Shown here: positions 1 through 11,867 of the stretch, one piece after another
Numbering within the stretch: the first letter of the stretch is position 1
How the letters are laid out: each line of letters begins with the position of its first letter
Source of the DNA: Liolophura sinensis
Lineage: Eukaryota; Mollusca; Polyplacophora; Chitonida; Chitonidae
Length of the DNA: 64,000 nucleotides
Direction of reading: 5' to 3'
Assembly: GCF_032854445.1 (NCBI RefSeq)
Contig: NC_088307.1
Coordinates: 248,001-312,000, forward strand
The notes under the pieces: model-generated
Told to the model about the DNA's origin: nothing
The model's database searches: none
The model's input: only the letters and a program-made list of their open reading frames with translations
Translations under genes and position numbers: made by a program

Positions 1-2094
1 ACATTTGTACTGAGTGGTGAAGACAGTACCATTGGTACTGACTTGAGATGACAGGATCACTGACTTGAGATCACAGAATGATCTTCTTTTCCTGTAAATA
101 ATGATTGAGTATGGTCAAAAGTTCATGTCTATTGAACGTGTATAATCCCTCCCAATCTAGTTTTAAATGACGGTTATCTTTTGAATCACGTGTATGTATT
201 AGTCTAGTGGAAAGCGGGGATGACGTTTCAGTGTAAATACGTCATAATAAAACGATTACGCTGTCTTTGAGAAGTGTAGAATTATGACTAGTTTCTAGTT
301 TGTGTATTCAAGTTTATTTCACAAGGTAAAATGACGTTATTGTAGTCTCCCTGAATTCCTCGTGTTTTCTGTATCCAGTATTTGAGCTGTGACGCCCGTT
401 TCTGTCCCTCTCATAGGGTATATGTGTTAGAATAACATGTGACTCGCTGTGTATAAAGGACGGAGTAAACAGGAATGATAAATGCTTGAGCTAAGAATAA
501 AAGTTACCCAGGCATTGTCTGGTACCGATGATTGCAGCTTATTTTTCTCCACAGGACCATTATACTTAGACGAATTAGTTCACCTTAGGCTACAACAAAA
601 TAAATTTGTACTTCGTGACTGTTATTGAAGGTAGTCTTCAGTGCATATGTCTGACAGAATAACACGTCACATTCATCGGTAACGCCCAGTGTTATGGGTT
701 AGTTTTCAGGTTATATCGAGTGGTCATAAATGTCACTGGTCCCCCGTGGGTGATAAATCATTCTGCACCAACAGGCCTCTTGACCAGGTTAGCGCTCTAC
801 TTTATTTTACCGATGTATCTCTATGGAATTCTGCAGATAGTCGGAGTCTACTTATGTCTAGCGTGCTTTGCTATGCCTTGCATTCAGAACTGAAGATAAC
901 TTACACATGTCATTTCATATGATTTTGTGATAATTCATCTTTTGTCCCAGTATTTGATTTATTTGTTTATTTACATATTTTATTAATGTGTAACATCGCA
1001 CTTAACAATTTTAAGAACAGATACCTTGGTCACCTTGGTCATCTTGGTCACTGCGTTTTGTTTTGTATTTTAGCCGCCTCTTATTACTACACTCTTCAAA
1101 CAACATGAATGCCTTGGATATTTGGTGAAATTTCCCCCAGAAATAAAATGCTTCACTCTGTCTCTGTAGCTACAGAAGGTTGCTTCAACATACACATATT
1201 TCTTACACTCACTTTGAATTTTACAGCCATACGAACAATAACTAAAAATGTACAAAACAGATTTTATTGTACTTAACCACCGCTATTTTAACGCCTCAGT
1301 TAGGTGAAATTAGTGCGAGACTTGCATCAAAGTACATATATGCTTGTGCTTTGAACTGGACTAAAGCTCCTTCCATCCCAACATTACTACTTGTATAACC
1401 ACATTCTGCTGCCATAATAGTCAAGTATACAACATGTAGCTATGTGTATCCATAACTGGCACAGTTTCACATTAAAAGAAAATTAACACTAATTGCGAAA
1501 GTACATGTAATCTCCCAACTTAATACATCGAACTTAAACACATTGGAATTTCCTACATATAGATGGTGACTTTGATGTTTGAAATGCATTCTAGCGCTAA
1601 GTGTAAGTTGTGGGCAAACACAGAACAGGCGATTAATCTTGTGATCGTGTGAACGCGTGTGTGCTCAGCCGTTTGCATAGCTATCGGTGTATTTACGAAG
1701 GACTAATTTTATCACATGTGTATGTCAACACTAGGGCCCATAATAAAATAAGCCCGCGGTTATTTTATGACATACTTCAAAATAATAAGGTTCCCAACGT
1801 TCATAACATTCAGCCTTTGGTGGTTTCCACGAGGTCCACGTCAGTGTAAATCTATTATGTTTCAGGACGTAATTTTGCTGATAAACTTATTTCGATTAAC
1901 GGCTGTGTCTACTGCCGTGCTGAAGTTTGTTTTCCTACTTTTCATTGTAGACAGAAAAAAAACAAACAAAATAAAATCAAAAGCAGAAAAAAAACAAAGA
2001 AATAAACAAAACAAAACAAAAAACCAAAACAAAACCCCAACAGCAAAACCCCAAATTTTCAACAGTATTAACTCAAAAGTTGGAATACAAAGCC
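1..2094. other. Unique AT-rich DNA with no gene recognised
   Basis: Only short unremarkable open frames occur here. At 1023-1053 there are four near copies of a 10-bp ttggtcacc motif. At 1966-2040 the plus strand is an A-rich run mixing aaac and aaat blocks, just ahead of the 56-bp array. I see no conserved protein motif on either strand. Confidence 0.5.
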
Positions 2095-3635
2095 TCACAT
2101 TGTGTCTCATGCAGGCCCTGCATATCCTGATTGCAGGCATGTCAGCCTTTTCCATGTGGGCTCTACACGCCCTGGCATCACAGTGTTCCCGTGATGGCCC
2201 TGCATGGCATGATTGTTACCATTTATTCACAATGTTTTCCATGTGGGCTCTACACAGCCTAACTGTTGGCATGTGTTAAGTGTCACAGTGTTTTACAGGA
2301 GGGCTATACACGGCATAACTGTTGGCATGTGTTAAGTCTCACAGTGTTTTACACAAGAGCTATACACGGCCTAACTGTTGGCATGTGTTAAGTCTCACAG
2401 TGTTTTACAGGAGGGCTCTACACGGCATAACTGTTGGCATGTGTTAAGTCTCACAGTGTTTTACAGGAGGGCTCTACACGGCATAACTGTTGGCATGTGT
2501 CAAGTCTCACAGTGTTTTACAGGAGGGCTCTACACGGCATAACTGTTGGTATGTGTTAAGTCTCACAGTGTTTCACAGGAGGGCTCTACAAGGCATAACT
2601 GTTGGTATGTGTTAAGTCTCACAGTGTTTTACACAAGGGCTCTACACGGCCTAACTGTTGGCATGTGTTAAGTCTCACAGTGTTTTACAGGAGGACTATA
2701 CACGGCATAACTGTTGGCATGTGTTAAGTCTCACAGTGTTTTACAGGAGGACTATACACGGCATAACTGTTGGCATGTGTTAAGTCTCACAGTGTTTTAC
2801 AGGAGGGCTCTACGCGGCCTAACTGTTGGTATGTGTTAAGTCTCACAGTGTTTTACACAAGGGCTCTACACGGCCTAACTGTTGGCATGTGTCAAGTCTC
2901 ACAGTGTTTTACAGGAGGGCTCTACACGGCCTAACTGTTGGTATGTGTTAAGTCTCACAGTGTTTTACAGGAGGGCTCTACAAGGCATAACTGTTGGTAT
3001 GTGTTAAGTCTCACAGTGTTTTACAGGAGGAATATACACGGCCTAACTGTTGGTATGTGTTAAGTCTCACAGTGTTTTACAGGAGGGCTATACACGGCAT
3101 AACTGTTGGTATGTGTTAAGTCTCACAGTGTTTTACAGGAGGGCTATACACGGCATAACTGTTGGTATGTGTTAAGTCTCACAGTGTTTTACAGGAGGGC
3201 TCTACACGGCATAACTGTTGGTATGTGTTAAGTCTCACAGTGTTTTACAGGAGGGCTCTACACGGCCTAACTGTTGGCATGTGTTAAGTCTCACAGTGTT
3301 TTACAGGAGGGCTCTACACGGCCTAACTGTTGGTATGTGTCAAGTCTCATAGTGTTTTACAGGAGGGCTCTACACGACATAACTCTTGGTATGTGTTAAG
3401 TCTCACAGTGTTTTACAGGAGGGCTCTACACGGCCTAATTGTTGGTATGTGTTAAGTCTCACAGTGTTTTACAGGAGGGCTATACACGGCATAACTGTTG
3501 GTATGTGTTAAGTCTCACAGTGTTGTACACAAGGGCTCTACACGGCCTAATTGTTGATATGTGTTAAGTCTCACAGTGTTTTACAGGAGGGCCCTAACCA
3601 GCCTGATTGTTTGTATGTTGTGCCCTTCACAGTGT
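2095..3635. repeat. 56-bp tandem array, subfamily 1
   Basis: There are about 27 copies of a 56-bp unit, recognisable by tcacagtgttttacagg, ctacacggc and ataactgttgg. The first two units (2095-2280) and the last are more diverged. The middle copies differ by only a few bases (cggcata/cggccta, ttggcatg/ttggtatg, aggagg/acaagg), so the array was homogenised recently. Confidence 0.95.
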
Positions 3636-3804
3636 CCGTCCAATTCCCTATTATTTGTAGATCAGTCATCAGGCTTGTTGGTACATCTTGGCATTGCAGG
3701 TTATCAGATATAACACAGAGACAGGTGTCGTTAATATATTACGATGTGGATTTCCTCTGTCCATGTTATAATACTGCGGACAAACAGACGTCAAGACTGC
3801 AAGG
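3632..3804 (+). repeat. Unclassified interspersed repeat, copy 1
   Basis: This block matches 5971-6142 along its length with scattered substitutions and small indels. Shared stretches are gtccatgttataatac and, a few bases on, acgtcaag followed by ctgcaag. It separates the two 56-bp array subfamilies. No protein domain or tRNA promoter is evident, and I cannot assign it to a known family. Confidence 0.75.
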
Positions 3805-4560
3805 CCCCACACGCCCTCCCGCTGGTATGCGTTAAGCCCCACAGTGTTGTCCCTGCAGGCCCAACACGGCCTGACCGCTTGTATGCGCTAAGCCCCACAG
3901 TGTTTTCCTTGTGGGTCATACACTCCCTTACTGTTGATGTGTGTTACGCCTCATTGTGTTGTCCTTGCGGGCCCTACATGGCCTGGCTGTTGGTATGTGT
4001 CACGCCTCAGAGTGTTGTCCCTGCGGGTCCTACATGGCCTGACTGTTGGCATGCGTCACGCCTCAGAGTGTTGTCCCTGCGGGCCCTACACGGCTTGACT
4101 GTTGGTATGTGTCACGCTTCAGAGTGTTGTCCCTCTGGGTCCTACATGGCCTGACTGTTATGTGGTACGACTCAGAGTGTTGTCCGTTCAGGCCTTACAT
4201 GACCTGACTGCTGGTATGTGTCACGTCTCAGAGTGTTTTCCCTGCAGGCCGTACACGGCCTGACCGCTGGTATGCGTTAAGACCCACAGTGTTTTCCTTG
4301 TGGGTCACACACTCCCTTACTGTTGGTATGTGTCACGCCTCAGAGTGTTGTCCCTGCGCGCTCTACACGACCTGACTGTTGGTATGTGTCACGCCTCAGA
4401 GTGTTGTCCCTGCGCGCTCTACACGACCTGACTGTTGGTATGTGTCATTCCTCAGAGTGTTGTCCCTGTGGGTCCTACATGGCCTGGCTGTTGATGTATG
4501 GTACGACTCAGAGTGTTGTCCCTGCAGGCCTTACACAGCCTGACTGTTGGTATGTTACGT
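3798..4560. repeat. 56-bp tandem array, subfamily 2
   Basis: There are about 13 copies with the same 56-bp period as the array at 2095-3635, but a different consensus (cacgcctcagagtgttgtcc, ctgcgggcc). The common ancestor is still visible in the ctacacggcctgactgttgg segment. Each subfamily is homogeneous within itself and distinct from the other. Confidence 0.93.
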
Positions 4561-5243
4561 TCTTAGTTTCTAGCGATGTCTGTGAACACAAAAATTAACA
4601 GGTGCGTTTAGAAATGTTAAACAGATGTATACACCGTTTTAAAAGATATCTAATAGTACATACTGTTAAATTATATAGAAACGTGATTGTTGGCCGAGGA
4701 ATTTAGATACATCCAGGATTTTGACCGAGGAGGGAAGGATAAATATTTCTACATATATAGCTAGAAACATACCTATATATCAACATATACCTCACTATCT
4801 GTAGCTACAGTATTATATATTAGATACAGTATTATAATTCAATATACACAATAAAGTTACAGAAGAAAGGATATGTTACGTAGTAAAATGCTTTGCATCG
4901 TGAAGGAAATTACAATCGCGGTCGGCTATATTTTCATTAAGGTAGTTAAACACCAACGTTTCCAAATAACAGTAAGCTGTTTTTAATGTCCATCATACAT
5001 CGTAGATGAAAAAATGTTTTGACTTAGTCGCGTTCTTTGCTCATTACACAGAGGGCAAGATAAAAAGAAATGATCAGCAGGTTTCGTTTCCCTTGCCACA
5101 TCTACAGGAAGTTCATTAGTTAGAAAAATTATTCACGTGATCATAAGTAAGCGATCTGCAGCCATTACGTAAGCAACACAGCGGGATATTCTTTGATCGA
5201 GAGTCAAGATAATACATGGACAAAATAAAAACCGATTTTCTTT
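4561..5243. other. Unique AT-rich spacer
   Basis: Low-complexity AT-rich DNA with short tatata tracts around 4740-4850. No gene, RNA or repeat family is recognised. Confidence 0.4.
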
Positions 5244-5690
5244 TTAAAAACCATTTAAGTCCTGTGTCAATTTAAATTCAGCAGGTAGTAGATTCCAGTC
5301 ATTAATTGATGCGGGAAAGAATGCTTTTCGAAAGAATTTATTTTCACAGTAAAAGGGAGTGATAGTATGACTTGGTCTAATTCGATAAGGGTTACGGTCG
5401 GCGGCGAGAGGTGGCAGTCATCTGACAGAGAATTTTACGCTGTGTTGTCAGTCCGATGGATTTGAACATCTCAAACGAAACGGATGGAAACCGGAATCCT
5501 CATATAACAATTGAGTTGAAGCGCCAGGCATCATTCTGTTATTGTGCATAATCAGTCCTTCTGAATCCTTTCAATGCGTAGCATGTCTGTCAGGTTATCC
5601 TAAACAACATCTGCGTATTCCAGACTAGGCCTAACCAAGCTGTGATACATTATCTTCAAACTTTTTCTGCCACATTTATATCTAGCTGCA
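5244..5690 (-). pseudogene. Non-LTR retrotransposon remnant, C-terminal end of reverse transcriptase ORF
   Basis: The minus-strand translation gives SLEYADVV (5603-5626), then DNLTDMLRIERIQKD after a stop, then LLYEDSGFHPFRLRCSN. After a frameshift it gives NPYRIRPSHTITPFYCENK and FFPASINDWNLLP, ending in a stop at 5244-5246. These are the characteristic motifs after the RT domain of jockey/CR1-like elements (L.P.LEYADVVWD, then the Y.LR...T...R..S.FP..I..WN.LP tail). In-frame stops and at least two frameshifts show it is dead. The poly-A or tail and the 5' part are not visible. Confidence 0.7.
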
Positions 5691-5797
5691 GAAAAAAAAA
5701 AACACTTGACTTTTTGGAGGCAGCTGCCATGACAATTTCTACATGTTCATATCATGATCTATTCTGAGAAAGAATAGCACCAAGGTGTTTATGTGAT

Positions 5798-5900
5798 TAT
5801 TTGGGGGTTGATATTGGATGATTTTGACGGTTGATATTGGATGATTTTGAGGGTTGATATTGGATGATTTGGAGAGTTTGATATTGGATGATTTTTAGGC
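5798..5900. repeat. 23-24-bp tandem repeat, four copies
   Basis: Four copies of ttgatattggatgatttt followed by 4-6 variable bases. It is a short array just upstream of the second copy of the 170-bp interspersed repeat. Confidence 0.85.
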
Positions 5901-5970
5901 AGGGGCTACAATGGAGGGATAAGTTCGTCTTGACTCAATCAAAGACTTAATTATTATTTAAACCAGCCAT

Positions 5971-6142
5971 TTGTCAGACCAAGTTCTATTATCTGTAGAT
6001 TACACATTAGGCTTGTTTATACATTTTGGCACAGAAGATTACCAAATATAACATAGAGGCATGTGTGGTCTAAATATTGCTGTGTGAATTCCTTTTGTCC
6101 ATGTTATAATACAACCGACAAAAAGACGTCAAGGCTGCAAGA
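5971..6142 (+). repeat. Unclassified interspersed repeat, copy 2
   Basis: Homologous to 3632-3804 in the same orientation, sharing gtccatgttataatac and the acgtcaag...ctgcaag end. It is followed directly by SINE sequence. The two copies are about 2.3 kb apart and clearly diverged, so the pair is not a recent duplication. Confidence 0.75.
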
Positions 6143-6177
6143 GTTGTGTCCCTTCTATAGAATAACACGAAGTGATC

Positions 6178-6452
6178 GATGGGCGACGTGTTTTGTTTGT
6201 TTATTTTTGATCGATGTTTTACGCCGTACTCAAAAATATTTCACTTATACGAAGGCTGTTAGCATTATGAAGGGAGGAAACCGGGCAGAGCCCGGCGAAA
6301 CACACGACAATGCGCAGGCTGCTAGCAAACTTTCTCATGTATGGCCAGAGAGGCAGCAACCATGAACGAGACACACAGTGACCACATTGGTAAGAGGCTC
6401 CTGGTCATTACGCTGCAATAGCGCGCTAACCAACTGAGCCACGGAGGCCCCT
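6178..6452 (-). mobile_element. tRNA-derived SINE family 1, near full length
   Basis: Read on the minus strand, it starts ggggcctccgtggctcagtt with a pol III A-box-like tggctcagttggttagcgc (6423-6441). The central body follows, then the conserved tail ttgagtacggcgtaaaac. This is the most complete 5' head of this family in the window. The B-box region is diverged, so activity is unlikely. Confidence 0.85.
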
Positions 6453-6675
6453 GCGTGTTTCAAACTCAGGACAAATTCAGAATGTAGTAAACTGAATGAC
6501 ATCAATTGAATATAGTATCTATAAAGTGGACTAACATTATACATAACATGGTTGAAGTAGTAGTTTTGAGAAACATTGGATCTTCGTGCCTACATGCTTT
6601 ATGACTAGAGTAATACGGCTATCTCTGTCGCCCATCCTTAACCAAACAGAGACAGAGGATAGAACTGCAAGTTGA

Positions 6676-8312
6676 GTGAGGGAAATTGTACCGAAATTCC
6701 AGCCGTATAGACAGTGGAAAATTGTATTGGTCTTCATGCCGCATAGAGTGTGGAAAAGTGTATTGATGTTCATGCCTAAGAAGTGTGGGCAAATTTATTG
6801 ATGTTCAGTGATTGATACAGTGAGGGAAATTGTAATAAGGATCATGCCGTATATAGCGTGGCAACTTTTAGCGGATTCACGTTCATGTCGTATAGAGTTT
6901 GGGAAATAGTAGTGATTTTCCTGCCGTATAGAGTGAGGGAAATTACATTGATGTTCATGCCTCATACAGCGTGGGAATTGTATTGATGTTCATGTGTAAA
7001 TTTTGTCAAAATGTATTATTTTTATGTCGTATAGAGTGTGGTCAATTTTTTGATGTTATTGACATATAAAGTGTGGTAAATTTATTGATATCCATGCTGT
7101 ATACAGTGTGGTCAGTTTTGTTGATTGTCGTATGGAGTGTGAGAAATTGTATTGATGTTCATGCCGTATAGAGTGTGGAAAATTGTATCGATGTTCATGC
7201 CGTACAGAGTGTGGAAACGTTTGTTGATGTTCATGTCGTGTAGAGTGTGGAAAATTGTGTTGATGTTAATGTCCTGTAGATTGTGGGAAAGTGTTGATGT
7301 TTATGTGAAATAGGGCGTAGAAAATTGTGTTCATATTAATGCCCTATGAAGTGTGTAAAACTGGATTTATGTTAATGTCGTATGGAGTGTGGGAAATTGT
7401 GTTATTGTTGATGTCGTGTAGAGTGTGGGAAATTGGATTGATGTTCATGCCGTATGGAGTGTGGGAAATTGTGTTATTGTTGATGTCGTGTAGACTGTGG
7501 GAAATTGTAGTGATGTTCAGGTCTTATGGAGTGTGGAAAGTATTTTTGATATTCATGTCGTATAGATTTTGGCAAAATGAATTGATTTTCATGACGTATA
7601 GACTGTGGTAAATTGTATTGAGGGTAATGTCGTATAGAGGGCACAAACTTGTATTTTTGTTGATGCCGCATGGAGTGTGGAAAATTGTGTTGATGTTATT
7701 GCCGTATGGAGTGTGGCCAATTGTTTTAATGTTCATGTCGTATAGAGTGTGTGACATTGTATTGATGTTAATGTCGTATGGAGTGTGGGACATTGTATTG
7801 ATGGACATGTCGTATGAAGTGTTGGACATTTTATTGATGTTTATGTTGTATGGAGTGTGGGACATTGTATTGATGTTCATGTCGTATGGAGTGTGGGAAA
7901 TTGTGTTGATGTCCGTATTGAGTGTGGAAAATTGTGTTGACGTTAATGCCGTATTGGGTGTGGAAAATTGTGTTGATGTTCATGTGGTATGGAGCGTGGG
8001 AAATTGTATTGATGTTCATCTCGTATCGAGTGTGTGACATTGTATTGATGTTTATGCCGTATGGAATGTGGGACATTGTATTGGTGATAATGCTGTATGA
8101 AGTGTGGTAAATTGTATTGATGTTCATCTTGTATCGAGTGTGTGACATTGTATTGATGTTAGTGTTTTATGGAGTGTGGAAAATTTTATTGATGTTCATG
8201 CCATAGGGAGGGCGGGAAATTGTATTGGTGTTTATGCCGTATGGAGTGTGGGACATTGTATTGGTGATAATGCCGTATGGAGCGTGGGAAATTGTATTGA
8301 TGTTTATGCCGT
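6676..8312. repeat. 36-bp tandem array (first kind)
   Basis: About 44 copies of a 36-bp unit containing gtatggagtgtggg, aaattgt and ttgatgttcatg. Early copies (6676-7100) are degenerate. Copies at 7370-8310 are tight. The plus strand is strongly G+T-rich and nearly free of C. Because 36 is divisible by 3, both strands stay open in several frames and give 12-residue repeat peptides with no coding evidence. Confidence 0.95.
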
Positions 8313-8321
8313 ATGCCGATG

Positions 8322-9245
8322 TTTGTGACTGCGGAGTGTGATTAGACTGTACACTGCAACTAGACTGTGCAGTGTGATGAGACTTTGCAGCCGGACTATG
8401 CAGTGTGATCAGACTATACACTGCAGTTGTACTGCGCATTGTATTCAGACTGTATACTGCAGCTAGACTGTGCAGTGTGATCATACTGTGGACTGAAGCA
8501 GGACCGTGCACTGTGATTAGATTGCACACTGCAGCTAGACTGTGTATTGTGATGAGACTGTACACTGGAGCTGGTCTATGCAGTGTGATGAGACTGTACT
8601 CTGCAGCTGGAGTGTGCAGTGTGATCAGACTGTACACTGCAGCTGGACTGAGCAGTGTGATCAGATTGTACACTGCAGCTGGAGTGTGCATTGTGATCAG
8701 ACTGTATACTGCAGCTAGACTGTGCAGTGATCAAACTGTACACTGCATCTGGACTTTGCAGTGTGATTAGACTGTTCACTGTAGCTGGACTGTACAGTGT
8801 GATGAGGTTGTACACTGCAGTTGGACTGTGCATTGTGAGGAGAGTTTGCACTGCAGCTAGACTGTGTAGTGTGATGAGACTGTACGCTGCAGCTGGACTG
8901 TGCAGTGTGGTGAAACTGTACACTGTAGCTGGACCATGCATTGTGATCAGACTGTACACCGCATCTGGACTTTGCAGTGTGATTAGACTGTTCACTGTAG
9001 CTGGACTGTGCAGAGTGATGAGATTGTATACTGCAGTTGGACTGTGCATTGTGAGGATAGTTTGCACTGCAGCTAGACTGTGCTGTGTGATGAAACTGTA
9101 CACTGTAGCTGGACCGTGCATTGTGATCAGACGGTACACTGTAGCTGGGATGTGTAGTGTGATCAGACTGTACACTGACTGTACAGTTGGACTGTGCATT
9201 ATGGTTAGATTGTACACTGCAGCTGGACTGGAGTGTGAATAAACT
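8322..9245. repeat. 36-bp tandem array (second kind)
   Basis: About 25 copies of a 36-bp unit built from agactgtacactgcagctgg and actgtgcagtgtgatc. It directly follows the previous array but is unrelated in sequence. A block of several units recurs: gcatctggactttgcagtg appears near 8746 and again near 8962 with similar following units, 216 bp apart, so a six-unit block appears to have been duplicated. The open frames on both strands are period artefacts. Confidence 0.95.
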
Positions 9246-9292
9246 GTGCATTGGAACTTAGTGGTGCTTTGATTTTATACTGTACGCTCATA

Positions 9293-9541
9293 TATTTATT
9301 TATTTGATTGGGGTTTTACGTTGTACTCAAGAATATTTCACTTATACGACAGCGGCCAACATTATGGTGGGAGGAAACCGGGCAGAACCCGTGAGAAATA
9401 CACGAACATCCGCAGGTTGGTGGCAGACTTTGCCACGTACGGCCGGCAAGGTACCCAGCATGAGCTGGACTGGAACTTACAGCGACCGCATTGGTGAGAG
9501 GTTCATGGGTCATTACGTTGCTCTAGCGCGCTAACCGACTG
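9293..9541 (-). mobile_element. tRNA-derived SINE family 1 with target-site duplication
   Basis: Minus-oriented copy, near full length but lacking the first bases of the head. It is flanked by direct repeats gctcatat at 9286-9293 and 9541-9548, an 8-bp target-site duplication. It sits between the end of the 36-bp array and a motif shared with 47.3 kb. Confidence 0.85.
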
Positions 9542-9543
9542 CT

Positions 9544-9589
9544 CATATGTCTAAAGTGGCGATCTAATTCAACGCGATGAACATAAACT
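9544..9589 (+). repeat. 46-bp motif shared with 47302-47347
   Basis: It is 39 of 46 bases identical to 47302-47347, including an uninterrupted gtggcgatctaattcaac. Both lie outside tandem arrays. It may be the edge of an uncharacterised dispersed element; here it runs into an inverted repeat. Confidence 0.7.
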
Positions 9590-9603
9590 ATGCAACAAAA
9601 GTA

Positions 9604-9726
9604 AGTGCAGTTGTGCGCTAATGGGCATGCGCAAACTGAAAAATCTGGTTGACTCCTTTTATGAAATTTTCAAAATCGACCGATTTTCAGTTTGCGCATT
9701 CCCGTTAGCGCACAACTGCTGCTGCA
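9604..9726. repeat. Inverted repeat (hairpin-forming), 38-bp arms
   Basis: The left arm is 9607-9645 and the right arm 9682-9719. They are reverse complements with about three mismatches or indels around a 36-base loop. The key palindromic parts are gcagttgtgcgcta, tgcgcaaactgaaaa and their complements. The pairing extends outward through gtgcag after a 6-base insertion. It could be a MITE-like foldback or a hairpin RNA gene; the sequence does not decide. Confidence 0.8.
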
Positions 9727-10149
9727 CGTTAATCCTTGATATACCACGTCCGCCGGATTACTGGGATATTGTGTGCAGAATTTCATTGCGATCTGGTACA
9801 TACCACGGGAGATATCAAACAACGTTTTAGGGGAAATTTACTTTCCTTTCACTGTATACATCCCCTAAACCCGGGTTAGGCGGAATTAGACTCAATATTG
9901 AAACAGAGTTTCGGAGATTCTGAACTTGTGATTGAAACCGTTACATAACTTTTGGATCTAAGAAAGCTACAGCTGTACAAGGCGAGATATGTACACGCCA
10001 CAGATCAGGGCCGATTAGTAAATTGCTGTTCAAGGAAAGATAATTTACAATGTCAGAATCTCTCTTGATCATGGAACCTCTCACCAATGCAAGGTAGCTA
10101 TCTTTCGTCGTACATGTATGTCGGAATATCTATGAGCAGATATTCTGCG
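9727..10149. other. Unique spacer
   Basis: No gene or repeat recognised. An open frame at 9621-9830 runs through the inverted repeat and has no recognisable domain. Confidence 0.4.
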
Positions 10150-10712
10150 GATGGTTGTGCGTTATCTGCTGTGCACAGCCGAGTGTGCAGCGATTGGCTG
10201 TACGCTGAAATAGACTGTACACAGTGTATATTATATACCCTGCGGATGGGCTGTACAAGCTATACTGTACACTGTAATATACTGTAAACCGTAGAAAGAA
10301 TGCACACTGTAGATAGGCTGTTCACTGTGATTAGCCTGCACTTTGGTCTGTACACTGTGGAACACTGTACACTATATTAGACTGTACACTGACTATAGCC
10401 TGTACACTCTAGATAAACTCTACACGGTCGTATAATGTGCACTGTGATAGACTGTACACTATAGACAAAGAATACATTGTAGAAAGACAGTACATCATGA
10501 GGGACAACTGTAGATTGTGCACTGTGGTACACTGTACACGATAGGAAAACTGTAGATAGACTTTACACTGCAGAGAGACTTACACTGTAGATAAACTGCA
10601 CATTGTAGATAGAGTGTACATTGTAGATAGAGTGTACATTGTAGACAGAGTGTACACGGTGACAGATTGTGCACTCTGATACACTGTACACTATAGATAT
10701 ACTATAAAGTAT
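10150..10712. repeat. Degenerate ~18-bp tandem array (tgtacactgtagataga)
   Basis: About 30 imperfect copies of a unit built on gactgtacactgtagata. The ctgtacactg core is shared with the array at 8322-9245, so the two may be related, although that array has a 36-bp period (2 x 18). Confidence 0.85.
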
Positions 10713-11058
10713 GCATGGTTTTGAAGAGATGAAAACGACAAAACACGAAGATGAAAATACTTTATTTCTTTTGCTGTTAATCTGATAAACAACGGAAACA
10801 TGGAAAAAGAACAACAACAAACGTTTGAAACAACCCTTTTGGAATGCTATCGATTCAAAATTACAGTGAAATTGTCAAGCAAGGAGGGCTAGAACAGACA
10901 GTCGTACATACATGTTTACAAGATGGCCTAACATTCACCACTGATTTTCAACCTACCTTAGACACTTTAATACCATAAATATTTACATGATCCAAATTGT
11001 TAAATGGACACACTTTCAAACAAACACATTTTAAAGAAGAGAAAGGCGAAGGGTATAT
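10713..11058. other. Unique spacer
   Basis: AT-rich, with no gene recognised. An antisense open frame (10563-10820) overlaps the array edge and has no recognisable motif. Confidence 0.4.
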
Positions 11059-11188
11059 GTATTTATTTATTTATTTGATTAGTGTTTTACGCCGTACTCA
11101 AGAAAATTTCACTTATACGACGGCGGCCAGCATTGCGGTGGGCGAAAACCAGGCAGAGCCCTGGAGAAACCCACGACCACCCGCAAGT
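11059..11188 (-). mobile_element. SINE family 1, tail-only copy
   Basis: Contains the tttatttatttgatt tail, the conserved acgccgtactcaag block and the adjoining Gly/Arg-like gccagc...gaaacccacgacc body, then stops abruptly after cacccgcaagtg. The tRNA-derived head is absent. The break lies at nearly the same internal point as in the copies at 26763 and 39536. Confidence 0.85.
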
Positions 11189-11867
11189 GCGAAGGGTATA
11201 TGTCTCTGTAATACAAAGATTTTTCGCTGAATCTCATGACCAATTCAAGAATGACGGAAAATTCACAACAGCTTCTGATCTGATAGACATTTGGTCTACA
11301 TTGTGATGAACACTGCACGTGAAGTTAACCATTGTACCATGTCAAATGTTCATTCTGTCCTTACAAGTGTTAGACTCGTCTCTGTTAAATTGGTAGAATC
11401 TTTATAATTAAGCAAAATAAAAGTGAAAATATAGATGTTAAAGCATCACACAGCTGTTCCATAAAGTGCAAATCCAACGCCTGTCACATAACAGACGGAT
11501 GTACCATCATTTCGATTCCTGACGTTATTGACTCAATCCAGTTAGATATTCCACCAAATCAAACGACACAGTGTGGTCGTGTGGTATACCATGATTGTTT
11601 AACAGATGGAAATAAGACGATACGAATATGCGCCCTTGACCAGATCTCGTCCAGATCTCGTACGGGTCTGGTCCAGATCTCCAGGGAATATCAAATCTTT
11701 GGGGGTTGTATCAAGCAGAAATAATACATACTGACGACTTACGGGTAACAGGAGCGTTGATTAGAATCATGTCATCTCCCCACCATCCGTGTCGATAAAT
11801 GCAGTGCCAATAGGTGAAAACCAGGCTTGATCAGGGGACTGATGCACGATTGGGATAGTAACAGACG
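11189..11867. other. Unique spacer
   Basis: No gene recognised. Near 11640-11690 a small local repeat of ccagatctcgt/ccagatctcca is present. Confidence 0.4.

Noticed and set aside
2095-4560. CRISPR-like regular repeats
   Set aside because: Units are directly contiguous with no unique spacers and the DNA is animal nuclear; it is a minisatellite.
7327-9251. Many overlapping frames of 60-213 residues on both strands
   Set aside because: They arise from two 36-bp arrays with period divisible by three; no codon bias or domain.
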